A DNA stretch of 41,035 bases from Desulfurococcales archaeon (GTDB lineage: Archaea; Thermoproteota; Thermoprotei_A; Sulfolobales; Fervidicoccaceae). Below, piece after piece: positions 1 to 9,936 of the stretch. The stretch is from NCBI GenBank assembly GCA_027048265.1, contig JALTXS010000138.1, forward strand, positions 1-41,035. The letters run 5' to 3'. How positions within the stretch are numbered: position 1 is the first letter of the stretch; each line of letters starts with the position of its first letter. The notes below the pieces were generated by a model, which saw only the letters and a program-made list of their open reading frames with translations, had not been told where the DNA came from and ran no database searches. The position numbers and the translations under genes were made by a program.

Positions 1-1099
1 CTCCCCCCACCCTCTCGCCCCAAGCCCTGTTATAGACTATGCTGTTCTCCAAGAACTCTCTCAGACTCCGCGCTGCCTCTATCTGGTTGGAAAGGGGTGC
101 TAGGAAAGAGAGGGCGTCCACCTGGTTGGCCCCATACTGGGCCTCATCGCCTCCCCCAAACTCCAGGGCCCCCCTACGGGCCTGCTTGACGGCATCAAGG
201 TTATCGAGGGCCTGATCCACGAAGGCCCTCATCATGTCCTCGAAGCCTTTCCCCTCGAAGCCCTCCAGGTGGATTAGTGAGAGGGTGACCTCGGGGATCT
301 CTTGGACCTTGTAGTACCCTATATATGAGTCGACAATCAGCCGGCCTAGGTCCTCCGCGCTCATACCCGGCTCAGATGACAGCCTCTCAAGTATAGCGTG
401 GTAGGGCCATCCATCGCCTGGCTCGGTCTCCTCAGACGCAACCATGTATTCAGCCAACCCCCTGAGCGCGTAGGCGGTGTCCACACTTGCCATAAGGCAG
501 GCGTCGAACCCAATTATGTCAAACACCCTGCCAACGCCTTGAAGGGACTGTCTAAGCTCCCTGAGAGTGAGGAGATCGCCTCCATTGTCTACATCGAGTG
601 CCATCACACCTGGCCCGCTACCATGGTCCCAAATTATAAGAACCATGTGCTGCGAGGGGAAGTTATCAACCGCGTATCTGAGGAAGCGGGCAAGCGTCGT
701 GGGATCCCCCATGTTGACCTCTCCCCAGTCCTCCAGAACCTCTGATACAACTCCAGGCCCAGAGTCTGGGACTATTTTCAACACGCGCGCGGTGCTCCAC
801 TGGGGCGTGTTCTCCACAGACTCCAGAACACTCGGCGGTAGGTCTCCATACTCGTACTCCCTAGCACTTCTATCTACAAGCACAACCACGTTAACAGGGC
901 CCGAGCCACCTGCGGCAGCTAGCCCCCTCTCCATTTCATCAAGGTCTGCCAGAGCAAAGGCCTCCAGGTCATTGTCAGCCGCCATGTATACGAGGAGGGT
1001 CCACTCTGACCCGCTCTGCGATATTACGGCTGCTGGCGCCAAGAATGGTGTAAACAATAAAACGGCCAATGCAAGCCAACCTAGACTCGACCTTGCCAT
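1..1099 (-). CDS. Clostripain-like (peptidase family C11) secreted protease, C-terminus truncated by window edge
   Basis: Manual minus-strand translation from ATG at 1099 is open to position 1: signal peptide MARSSLGWLALAVLLFTPFLAPAA, then WTLLVYMAADNDLEAFALADLDEME...VNVVVLVDRS...HMVLIIWDHGSGPGV...FDIIGFDACLMASVDTAYAL. His (WDHG) and Cys (DACLM) C11 dyad motifs present. Missing from supplied ORF track. Confidence 0.88.
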   Translation of the reverse strand, partial: MARSSLGWLALAVLLFTPFLAPAAVISQSGSEWTLLVYMAADNDLEAFALADLDEMERGLAAAGGSGPVNVVVLVDRSAREYEYGDLPPSVLESVENTPQWSTARVLKIVPDSGPGVVSEVLEDWGEVNMGDPTTLARFLRYAVDNFPSQHMVLIIWDHGSGPGVMALDVDNGGDLLTLRELRQSLQGVGRVFDIIGFDACLMASVDTAYALRGLAEYMVASEETEPGDGWPYHAILERLSSEPGMSAEDLGRLIVDSYIGYYKVQEIPEVTLSLIHLEGFEGKGFEDMMRAFVDQALDNLDAVKQARRGALEFGGGDEAQYGANQVDALSFLAPLSNQIEAARSLREFLENSIVYNRAWGERVGG

Positions 1100-1445
1100 G
1101 ACCGGTCACCCTAGGCCCAACAGTTCAGATGAGAGAAAGCTCCGCCTGTGCTGTGGTATCCTTGGTCTCACTACGAGGCCCGGCGTATAATGGTTGGGAT
1201 TGACAAAAATTGTCAAACCCAGTACACTGGTATGGAGCCTCGCCTAGGAGCGGTGTTTTATGACGTTAATTTGAGTCAATGTAAAATGGTCGGATGTAAC
1301 TTTGTGAGAAAACGTTGTAGAAAGGTACTGAGGGGAGAGTAATATGAGGAGCTCTGTCTACGTAGGGCTTTCTGCACCGAATGTAACTGGATTCTGATAA
1401 AGCGCGTGCAACCCGTATTGAGAATAAGGAAGAATGAAGTAATGG

Positions 1446-1532
1446 AGCCGCCGCCGGGATTCGAACCCGGGACCTCCGCCTTACTGGGGGGTCTTACCAG
1501 GGCGGCGCTCCACCAGGCTGAGCTACGGCGGC
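1446..1532 (-). tRNA. tRNA-Thr (GGT anticodon) with 13-nt intron at canonical position 37/38
   Basis: Minus strand: GCCGCCG TA GCTC..GAGC G CCGCC CTGGTA[AGACCCCCCAGTA]A GGCGG AGGTC CCGGG TTCGAAT CCCGG CGGCGGC T. All four stems pair. Intron at plus 1482-1494; CTGG/CCAG 4-bp helix flanked by two TAA bulges forms a bulge-helix motif. Confidence 0.95.
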
Positions 1533-1635
1533 TCGTGTTTTGTGTTCTTGCGGTTGTGGTCTATTAATATTACGTGTGCGAGCTGTGCTTGGATTGTTGT
1601 TTTTTGTGTTTTATGCGTATTTTTTGTGGTTAAGT

Positions 1636-1661
1636 ATTTATACAACCGTATATACAGTTGT
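1636..1661 (+). promoter_or_regulatory. TATA box followed by near-perfect 20-bp palindrome upstream of the ABC transporter operon
   Basis: atttatac at 1636-1643; ACAACCGTATATACAGTTGT at 1642-1661 is palindromic at 9 of 10 base-pair positions; start codon at 1695. Confidence 0.5.
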
Positions 1662-1694
1662 TCACAAACGTACATATGGGGGGGATAGTTAGTT

Positions 1695-3203
1695 ATGTCT
1701 AATAGCAGGCTAGGTAGGGCCCAGCTCCAGGCGACTGCCATAGCTCTTCTCATAGTAGGATTGGTTATAGGGCTGGCCATCGGCTATGTGGCAGCCCCTG
1801 GGAAGACCACCGTGGAGACCGTTACTACAACAAAGACCGTTACGCAAGCGGCTGGCGGGACGGGAGCCACAGTAACTGTTACACAGACGGTCACCCAGAC
1901 TGTAGAGAAGGCTGCAGGTGGAGAGGGCGTTATCAGGATTAAGGCATGGGCCTCAGGCTCCCCAGTTGACACGACCAGGGTTGAGAACATAAAGAGGGCT
2001 GCAGAGGAGCTCAACAAGATACTAGCAGCAACGGGCTCGAACGTGAGGATAGAGGTAGAGACCCAGTTCTTCCGAGGAGACTACATGGACAAGCTCACAG
2101 CCGCGTTCTCAGCGGGCGAGGCACCCGACATAATAGCCATGAAAAACCTGCCCACGCTCGTCGATGGAGGCTATGTGATCGCCCTTGACGAGTATATTAA
2201 CAAGTACAGCAAGCTTCTAGAGGACGTGTTCCCCACCCTGTGGAACGCTGTCAAGTACAAGGGCAAGACATGGGCCCTCCCCCAGGACACTGAGGCTAGG
2301 CCCCTTTACTACAGGAAAGACGTGTTGAGGAAGCTGGGGTGGAGCGAGGAGGAGATAAACAGCCTCCCCGAGAGGATTAGGAGCGGAGAGGTCACCCTCC
2401 AGGACCTGATAGAGGTGGCCCGCCAAGCCAAGGAGCAGGGACTCGTGGAGTGGGGCTTCTACCACCGGCCCAACTGGGGAGGTACACCCTTCCTGATACT
2501 CTACTACCAGTACGGAGGGGCCTCTCAGGACCCCGCCTCGGGCAAGCTGGTTCTCGACAAGAACGCCGCCCTGAAGACACTCGAGCTCCTCTACCGTATG
2601 GCTCAGGAGGACAAGGTGCTCCCTGAGACCATGATAGGCACCGACTGGAGGACCATACACAGCGACTTTGTTAACGGCAGGGTTCTCTTCTGGTTTGGAG
2701 GAACCTGGCACTGGGCCGAGTGGCAGAGGGTCGAGTACCACGAGCAGCTTGGGGCTCTTCCTGAGGACTATGAGTGGGAGAACATAGGATTCGCACTGGT
2801 GCCCGCTCCTGAAAAGGGCCTCAAGCCAATGACGCTGAGCAGCCCCTATCTCTACTACGTGACCAGCCAGTCCAAGTATCCTGAGGTGGCCTTCCTGCTG
2901 ATACTACTAGCAACCTCGGCTCCCTTCGACGCCATACACGCTGTTGACAGTGCCCACCTGCCTGTAAGGACAACGACTGTGGAGCACCCCTACTACAAGC
3001 AATCCCGCTTCCACAGGGAGGTAGCCTACATGGTCGAGTACACAAGCTTCGAGCCACTGCATCCCAAGTACTCTATATACAAGGAGGCCTGGATTACCGC
3101 CATAGCCAAGGTTGAGAAGGGAGAGGCCACACCCCAGCAGGCCCTAGACGAGCTAGTTAGCACCCTTCAGGCAGAGCTAGGCGACGACGTCATAATAAGA
3201 TAA
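1695..3203 (+). CDS. ABC transporter extracellular solute-binding protein (family 1, sugar type), membrane anchored
   Basis: N-terminal TM helix, Thr/Val-rich linker, SBP_bac_1-like body (TAAFSAGEAPDIIAMKNLPTLVDGGYVIALDEYI); first gene of permease/permease/ATPase operon. Confidence 0.9.
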   Translation: MSNSRLGRAQLQATAIALLIVGLVIGLAIGYVAAPGKTTVETVTTTKTVTQAAGGTGATVTVTQTVTQTVEKAAGGEGVIRIKAWASGSPVDTTRVENIKRAAEELNKILAATGSNVRIEVETQFFRGDYMDKLTAAFSAGEAPDIIAMKNLPTLVDGGYVIALDEYINKYSKLLEDVFPTLWNAVKYKGKTWALPQDTEARPLYYRKDVLRKLGWSEEEINSLPERIRSGEVTLQDLIEVARQAKEQGLVEWGFYHRPNWGGTPFLILYYQYGGASQDPASGKLVLDKNAALKTLELLYRMAQEDKVLPETMIGTDWRTIHSDFVNGRVLFWFGGTWHWAEWQRVEYHEQLGALPEDYEWENIGFALVPAPEKGLKPMTLSSPYLYYVTSQSKYPEVAFLLILLATSAPFDAIHAVDSAHLPVRTTTVEHPYYKQSRFHREVAYMVEYTSFEPLHPKYSIYKEAWITAIAKVEKGEATPQQALDELVSTLQAELGDDVIIR

Positions 3204-3389
3204 GGCAACGCCCGCTTCCGGGAAACCCATTTATTTTTTCAACACATAAACCCATACGAACACAACTCCCATCCCCACCTCATATACTATCAAGTCCTTT
3301 TCAATAGGGAGTCATAGGAGCGTTCCTTAGAATATATGAAAACCTAATGGCATGACACCTGGTCCGCCCGTGGTGGAGGGTGGTCTTGT

Positions 3390-4364
3390 TTGGCAAAAAA
3401 GATACGTAGGTGGATACTCCCGCTCCTCTTCCTGACACCACTGTTCATAATGATTGGGCTAGCATGGGTCTCACCACTCGCGCTTACAGTTTACCTTGGG
3501 TTCACCGACCTCAGCATAAGGAATTTCCTCGCGTTCATACAGGACTTCTTCACAGACAAGGTTAGTCTCACCCTGGACAACTTCCGCCGCATATTCACGG
3601 CGGAGGACCCCAACATACCTCTGACGCTTAAGGTCACTGTGCTCTACGTGGTTTCGGTCCTGGCGATAAACGCTTTCTACGCGCTGGTTCTCTCCCTGGC
3701 TATTGCTTTCTTCGTGCGAAACGAGGTCCTCTCGATGATACTCAGGATAACGTGGCTTCTGCCCAGGATAACGCCGGGCATTATCTACGCGCTCATGTGG
3801 ATTTGGTTCATCGATCCCCGCAACGGGTTGCTCAATGACATGCTTAGGCTCATGGGGGTACCTGAAGACCTTCTTCCAGACAGCTGGTTGCTGAGAACCC
3901 CCTACTCACAGTTGCTCATGATAATGATAAACGGCTACGTGGGGGCCAGCTTCGGCATGATAGTCTACACGGCCGCCATAAAGTCCATACCCACCGACCT
4001 CATAAACGCCAGCTACGTGGACGGGGCCAACGAGTTCCAAGCGGCAAGGAGGGTCATAATACCCCTGCTCAAGTGGCCCATGCTCTTCGTCACTGCATGG
4101 CAAACCCTCAGCCTGCTATCCTCCTATGAGTACATCCTAATGGTCTGGGGAGCAGGGAGTGGTCAGGGCTACGGCATTGCTAGGAGTGCGGGCGTGATGG
4201 TCTGGAGCCTGTACTCGTACAGTAAGGCCTTCGCCGAGTACCTCTACGGCTACGCCAGCGCGCTATCCCTAATTCTCGTGATCATCGGCATTGTCCTGAT
4301 TGTACTGTACTTCAAGATATTCGGGTTCAGGAGAATGATGGAGCCCAGCAAGGTGGAGGTGTGA
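3390..4364 (+). CDS. ABC transporter permease (MalF/UgpA type)
   Basis: Multiple TM helices; EAA-like loop YVDGANEFQAARRVIIPLLKWP. Confidence 0.92.
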   Translation: MAKKIRRWILPLLFLTPLFIMIGLAWVSPLALTVYLGFTDLSIRNFLAFIQDFFTDKVSLTLDNFRRIFTAEDPNIPLTLKVTVLYVVSVLAINAFYALVLSLAIAFFVRNEVLSMILRITWLLPRITPGIIYALMWIWFIDPRNGLLNDMLRLMGVPEDLLPDSWLLRTPYSQLLMIMINGYVGASFGMIVYTAAIKSIPTDLINASYVDGANEFQAARRVIIPLLKWPMLFVTAWQTLSLLSSYEYILMVWGAGSGQGYGIARSAGVMVWSLYSYSKAFAEYLYGYASALSLILVIIGIVLIVLYFKIFGFRRMMEPSKVEV

Positions 4365-4367
4365 ACA

Positions 4368-5264
4368 GTGGGCCGCACGGGCGAAGACATTCGTAAAAGG
4401 ATTGCTAGAGCGCGGCTGGAGAGGATGATGGTAATAGCAGTGGTGATACTCGTAGCTGTGGTGCCGGCTATCCCCATTTGGCTGATGTACGGGTGGATAA
4501 TTTCGCAGAGCTTCAGCGGGAAGGTCATCCTAGGGATACTGCCCACGGACCTAACGCTGGACAACTGGAGGTTCCTGTGGTCCCCGATAAAGATGGGTGA
4601 GAAGGAGTACCCGAACATATGGCCCATAACCATAAACACGCTAGCCCTGGCACTAACCGTGTCAGGCCTAGTGGTCTTCGTGAGCAGCCTCTCCGGCTAT
4701 GCGCTGTCGCGGATGGAGTTCAAGGGAAGAACCGCTCTCATGCAGTTCATAATAGCACTGCACGCGTTCCCCAGCGTCATCCTACTCATAGCCCTCTTCG
4801 TAATACTGAACAAGCTGGGCCTATACGGCAAGGGATTCGTGACCCTAGTCGGCATAGCCTTGATAAAAGCGGGTCTCGAGATACCTATGGCCACGTGGAT
4901 AATAAAGGGGTTCTTCGACAACATCCCCTGGGACCTCGAGTGGGCCGCCCTGGTTGACGGGGCCAGCCGGTGGAAGGTTTGGAGGACCGTCATACTCCCC
5001 CTCGTGCTTCCCGGAATCGCTGCTGTGAGTATATTCTCCTTCCTCAGCGGGTGGAGCGAGTTTCTCCTAGTCTTCACATACGTGGCCCAGGAGGAGTACT
5101 ACACCCTCCCCGTGATGATATACTATATGATCGGGGAGTTCATACACATTGACTGGGGCATGCTAGCCGCACTTGGCCTCTTCTACGCTATCCCTACCCT
5201 CATATTCTTCAGCGTGTCCCAGAAGGTCCTCTTACGCATATACGTGGGCGGTGTGAAGGGGTGA
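4368..5264 (+). CDS. ABC transporter permease (MalG/UgpE type)
   Basis: Multiple TM helices; EAA loop AALVDGASRWKVWRTVILPLVLPG; 3 nt after previous stop. Confidence 0.92.
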   Translation: MGRTGEDIRKRIARARLERMMVIAVVILVAVVPAIPIWLMYGWIISQSFSGKVILGILPTDLTLDNWRFLWSPIKMGEKEYPNIWPITINTLALALTVSGLVVFVSSLSGYALSRMEFKGRTALMQFIIALHAFPSVILLIALFVILNKLGLYGKGFVTLVGIALIKAGLEIPMATWIIKGFFDNIPWDLEWAALVDGASRWKVWRTVILPLVLPGIAAVSIFSFLSGWSEFLLVFTYVAQEEYYTLPVMIYYMIGEFIHIDWGMLAALGLFYAIPTLIFFSVSQKVLLRIYVGGVKG

Positions 5265-5268
5265 TGAC

Positions 5269-6366
<1,098 letters not shown>

Positions 6367-6370
6367 AGTC

Positions 6371-6673
6371 CTAGGAGGAGTGTGCCTTCCAGTCGGCCAG
6401 GCCCCCCACATACCTGTAGACGTTGTTGAAGCCCTTCTCCGATAGAAGGCGGGCGGCCTTAAGGGAGGCTGTGCACCTGCTGCTCCCACAGTATACTACT
6501 ATGGGCTTGTCCCGGGGAAGCTCCTCTAGTTTCTCCTCAAGCTGGTCCAAGGGCATGTTAACGGCGCCGGGTATGTGCTCTTTCTCATACTGATCAGGGC
6601 TCCTCACATCAACCACGAGGGCCTTGTCCTTCAGATGCACGAAATCCTCATAGCCTATCGCCTTGTAAGACAT
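6371..6673 (-). CDS. Rhodanese-like domain protein
   Basis: VVDVRSPDQYEKEHIPGAVNMPLDQL ... VVYCGSSRCTASLKAARLLSEKGF; active-site Cys loop CGSSRC. Confidence 0.9.
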   Translation of the reverse strand: MSYKAIGYEDFVHLKDKALVVDVRSPDQYEKEHIPGAVNMPLDQLEEKLEELPRDKPIVVYCGSSRCTASLKAARLLSEKGFNNVYRYVGGLADWKAHSS

Positions 6674-6893
6674 CCTATCACCTTCTTTTGTACTCTGGCG
6701 TGTCTATGTTTGCTTGAGAACGTTTCTAGTATACACATATACTCCGTGGGAGGGAGAGAAGCAGGAGGCGGGAATGGTGTATGTATCTAGAGGTTAAATG
6801 CCTGGGTATCGTGATTCGGGGATTCTTGGTAAAAACACTGAATATTAGGTGGGAGCCACACTTGTTTCCAGGAAACGCTTGCTCCTGGAGTGG

Positions 6894-7238
6894 CTACTGT
6901 GCTGGGTTGCCCGTTACCCCGTACTGCTGCCTCCACTGTTCGAAGGCCTGCTTCTCCTCCTCGCTCAGCTCGCGGGAGAAGCGGTACCAACCATCCTTCG
7001 CCTTATGCTCGTCCGGGGCCTCGCTTGTCTTGTATATACAGTACACTGGGCAAACATCTACACAGCTGAAGTCGTCAACACACTTGTCCCAGATCAGCCT
7101 GGCCTTTGCTGTCTCCTCGTCGAGCTCCAGCGCGCCTGCAGGGCATACGCTGACGCATGCTCCGCAGCTTATGCACGTGTCTTGGTCGATTACTATCCTC
7201 TGGTATTTGAGAAGCTCCTCAGCGGCCATTGGGGACAC
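6894..7238 (-). CDS. Ferredoxin-like 4Fe-4S protein (start probably the internal MAAEELL)
   Basis: CISCGACVSVCP motif, then a variant second motif CVDDFSCVDVCPVYC. Confidence 0.85.
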   Translation of the reverse strand: MSPMAAEELLKYQRIVIDQDTCISCGACVSVCPAGALELDEETAKARLIWDKCVDDFSCVDVCPVYCIYKTSEAPDEHKAKDGWYRFSRELSEEEKQAFEQWRQQYGVTGNPAQ

Positions 7239-7403
7239 CTCCTTCTCGGGTTCTGTGTTTAGGCTTGTTGTATTATCTTAATAGTCTTTTGTATATCTTT
7301 TAAGGAGTTTGTCGCAGCATAATCGTTAACGGTTTTCCGGGGGGCTCATATACCCCTTAGGGGAGATAACTTATCTTGTCACCCCCTTTGGGAGGGCGGT
7401 AGT

Positions 7404-8789
7404 TTGCCCCGGTGGACCGTTCTCGAATACCTTAGAGAAAGGACCCAAGAGTACCGAGAGATGATCAGGAAGAGGAGGCTGGACCAGTCCATAGTCGACA
7501 GGGCGCTTGAGGTTGACAGGAGGTACCTCGCCCTACTGAGAGAGATAGAGGAGCTGAGGGCCAGGCACAACAAGTTCAGCCGCGAGATACGTGTAGCCAA
7601 GGGAGAGGAGAAAAAGAGGCTCATAGAGGAGGTAAGGGCTCTTGTCAAGCAGATAGAGCATCGGGAAGCGGAGTTCGAGGAAGTTAAAAGAGAGTGGGAG
7701 GCCGCCCTTCGGAGGCTCCCCAACATACTGGCCGACGACGTGCCCGAGGGGGATAGTGATGAAGACAACGTTCCCCTAAGGTTCCATGGCAGGCCCAAGG
7801 TTTACAGGGGTCACCTGGACCTATTTAGGGAACAGACGGAGAAATGGGGTCATAGAGTGGAGCACGAGGTTGTAGACAGGAAGCCTGTTCCCCACGCTGA
7901 TATGCTGGAGAACGTCCTACGCATGGGGGACACCTTGCAGGCTGCGAGAGTGGCGGGGTCCAGGTTCTACTACCTCTACGACGACCTCGTGTGGCTTGAC
8001 TTTGCGCTGAGCCTATACGCTCTAGAAGTAATAACCTCGCGGGGATACCGGCCGGTCATCCCCCCCTATCTTATAAGGACCAGGGTGCTCGAGGGGGCCA
8101 TTGACTACGAGACATTCAAGGACATGATATACAAGGTCGAAGGAGAGGACCTAAACCTAATAGGAACCGCCGAGCACCCCCTGATGGGCCTTCTCTACGA
8201 GAACCCTGCGAGGGAGGAGGACCTCCCCATAAAGCTCGCGGGGTGGAGCCCCTGCTTCCGCAAGGAGGCTGGAGCGGGAAACCGTGACCTGAAGGGTATA
8301 TTCAGGGTCCACCAGTTCCACAAGGTCGAGCAGTTCGTGTTCGCCCACCCGGATGACAGCTGGGAGTACCTAGAGGAGATGACGCGGAACACTGAGGATA
8401 TAATAAGGGGGCTGGAGCTGCCCTACAGGGTGGTGAACGTGGCGAGCGGCGAGCTTGGCATGGCAGCAGCGAAAAAATACGATATAGAAATATGGTACCC
8501 CGCACAGGGCAGATACAGGGAAATAGCAAGCATAAGCCAGGTGCTTGACTGGCAGGCCTTCCGCGCAAACCTCACCTATATGAGGAAGAAGGACGGGCGC
8601 AGAGAGTACGTTCACACCCTCAACGGCACAGGCTTGCCGAGCACGCGCGTTATAACCGCTATTCTCGAGAACCACCAGGATGAGGACGGAAGGGTGAGGA
8701 TACCCAAGGCGCTACGCAAGTATCTAGAGCCAATACACCAGGCCCCCAAGGATTACATAGAGCCACGGGGAGCCAAGGGGCGGAAATGA
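7404..8789 (+). CDS. serS: Seryl-tRNA synthetase
   Basis: N-terminal coiled coil; class II motifs LIGTAEHPLMG, CFRKEAGAGNRDLKGIFRVHQFHKVEQFVF, LNGTGLPSTRVITAILENHQ. Confidence 0.96.
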   Translation: MPRWTVLEYLRERTQEYREMIRKRRLDQSIVDRALEVDRRYLALLREIEELRARHNKFSREIRVAKGEEKKRLIEEVRALVKQIEHREAEFEEVKREWEAALRRLPNILADDVPEGDSDEDNVPLRFHGRPKVYRGHLDLFREQTEKWGHRVEHEVVDRKPVPHADMLENVLRMGDTLQAARVAGSRFYYLYDDLVWLDFALSLYALEVITSRGYRPVIPPYLIRTRVLEGAIDYETFKDMIYKVEGEDLNLIGTAEHPLMGLLYENPAREEDLPIKLAGWSPCFRKEAGAGNRDLKGIFRVHQFHKVEQFVFAHPDDSWEYLEEMTRNTEDIIRGLELPYRVVNVASGELGMAAAKKYDIEIWYPAQGRYREIASISQVLDWQAFRANLTYMRKKDGRREYVHTLNGTGLPSTRVITAILENHQDEDGRVRIPKALRKYLEPIHQAPKDYIEPRGAKGRK

Positions 8790-9376
8790 GGCTCCAAGCT
8801 GGGATAGACCTACACGTCTCTCCCAAGAAGCCCTCCCACCTTGTAGTATGCAGGCTCACCACCAGGGGTCTTATTGAGGTACACTACAAGTGTGAGGCCC
8901 ATCAGCTGGAGGACCTCATATACCCTCTCGGCAAACTAAAGCCCTCGACGATAGCAGTTGATGCCCCCCTATCGCTCCCTCCTCTAAGGGGGTTTAGGGA
9001 AGCCGAGCAAAGGGCCCTAAAGGCAGGAGCCCGCCTCCTACCCCCCTCCTTCCCATCCATGGTGATGCTCGCAAAAAGGGGCACTATCCTCACTGGTCTC
9101 CTCAGCTCACTTAGGTGGAGACCGAGGATAGTGGAGACCCACCCCACTAGCGCGGCTATCGTAACGGGGCTCCGCGGGTTGGATGACCTAGTTGAACGCA
9201 TTGCTCCAGTAGACCCGCAAAGGCCGTCTCGCCACGAGAAGGAGGCGCTTGCTGCATGCTGGGTTGCCGCATTGGCCGAGATGGGAAAAACAGTGTCCTA
9301 CGGGGGCTCGCCCGAGTTCCTGCTTCCAAGCCCGAGCTACGGGGTTCCGGCGCGCCAAGGATCCTTCCGTGCTTGA
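8786..9376 (+). CDS. DUF429-type (predicted RNase H-like fold nuclease) protein
   Basis: AGIDLHVSPKKPSH..., TIAVDAPLSLPP..., FREAEQRALKAGARLLPPSFPSM, ETHPTSAA; overlaps serS stop by 4 nt. Confidence 0.7.
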   Translation: MRLQAGIDLHVSPKKPSHLVVCRLTTRGLIEVHYKCEAHQLEDLIYPLGKLKPSTIAVDAPLSLPPLRGFREAEQRALKAGARLLPPSFPSMVMLAKRGTILTGLLSSLRWRPRIVETHPTSAAIVTGLRGLDDLVERIAPVDPQRPSRHEKEALAACWVAALAEMGKTVSYGGSPEFLLPSPSYGVPARQGSFRA

Positions 9377-9465
9377 GGATTTGTGGAACTAATGGTTGTG
9401 GTTGGAGGGTCTTTCTACAAGGACTCTGGGCAAATATGTGAAAGGGATATTCTGGAGGGCGTAGA

Positions 9466-9936
9466 GTGCATAGGAGGTATGCTGTCTTCGACTTTGACGG
9501 GGTCCTCAGGATCCCTGGGAGTAATGAGCCTAATGCCTTGGCAGTCGCGGTTGCTGAGTCGCTTGTAAGAGAGGGTGCGGTTCTAGTGCTTGTCAGCTAT
9601 AGGAGCCAGAAAGACAGGGACTTGGTAAATGGTTTCCTCTCCTACATTGGGGTTCCTCGGAAAGCATGGGGACACATCATGCTTAGGCCCGAGGGGTTTG
9701 AGGACGGTGAAATTGAGTGGAAAAGCATGGCGTATAAGAGACTTAGCGAGCGGGGCATTAAGGCTTGGGTAGTGAACGAGGATAACCCCGAGGTTCTGGA
9801 AATTGCGAGAAGCCTGTGGCCGGGAGCGTGCCTGTTCCTGTACGATGAGCAGGGGGTACCCAGAGTGTATGGGGGGCCTAGGGGGTGTCTAACCCTGTAT
9901 AATAGGGTAGTCCATGGTGTGGAAGGTGGGTGGTAG
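9466..9936 (+). CDS. HAD-superfamily phosphatase (polynucleotide-phosphatase-like)
   Basis: Motif I VFDFDGVLR, motif II VLVSYRS, EWKSMAYKRL lysine, VVNEDNPEVLEIA acidic motif. Confidence 0.7.
   Translation: MHRRYAVFDFDGVLRIPGSNEPNALAVAVAESLVREGAVLVLVSYRSQKDRDLVNGFLSYIGVPRKAWGHIMLRPEGFEDGEIEWKSMAYKRLSERGIKAWVVNEDNPEVLEIARSLWPGACLFLYDEQGVPRVYGGPRGCLTLYNRVVHGVEGGW

Noticed and set aside
567-1190. 207-aa and 115-aa plus-strand ORFs at 398-1190
   Set aside because: Antisense shadows of the C11 protease frame; no recognisable motifs.
2217-2741. 174-aa minus-strand ORF inside the solute-binding protein
   Set aside because: Shadow ORF opposite a confident CDS.
7300-7400. CCCCTTAGGGG and related short palindromes upstream of serS as a T-box-like switch
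   Set aside because: No tRNA-binding stem architecture, and T-boxes are not known in archaea; likely promoter/leader sequence.
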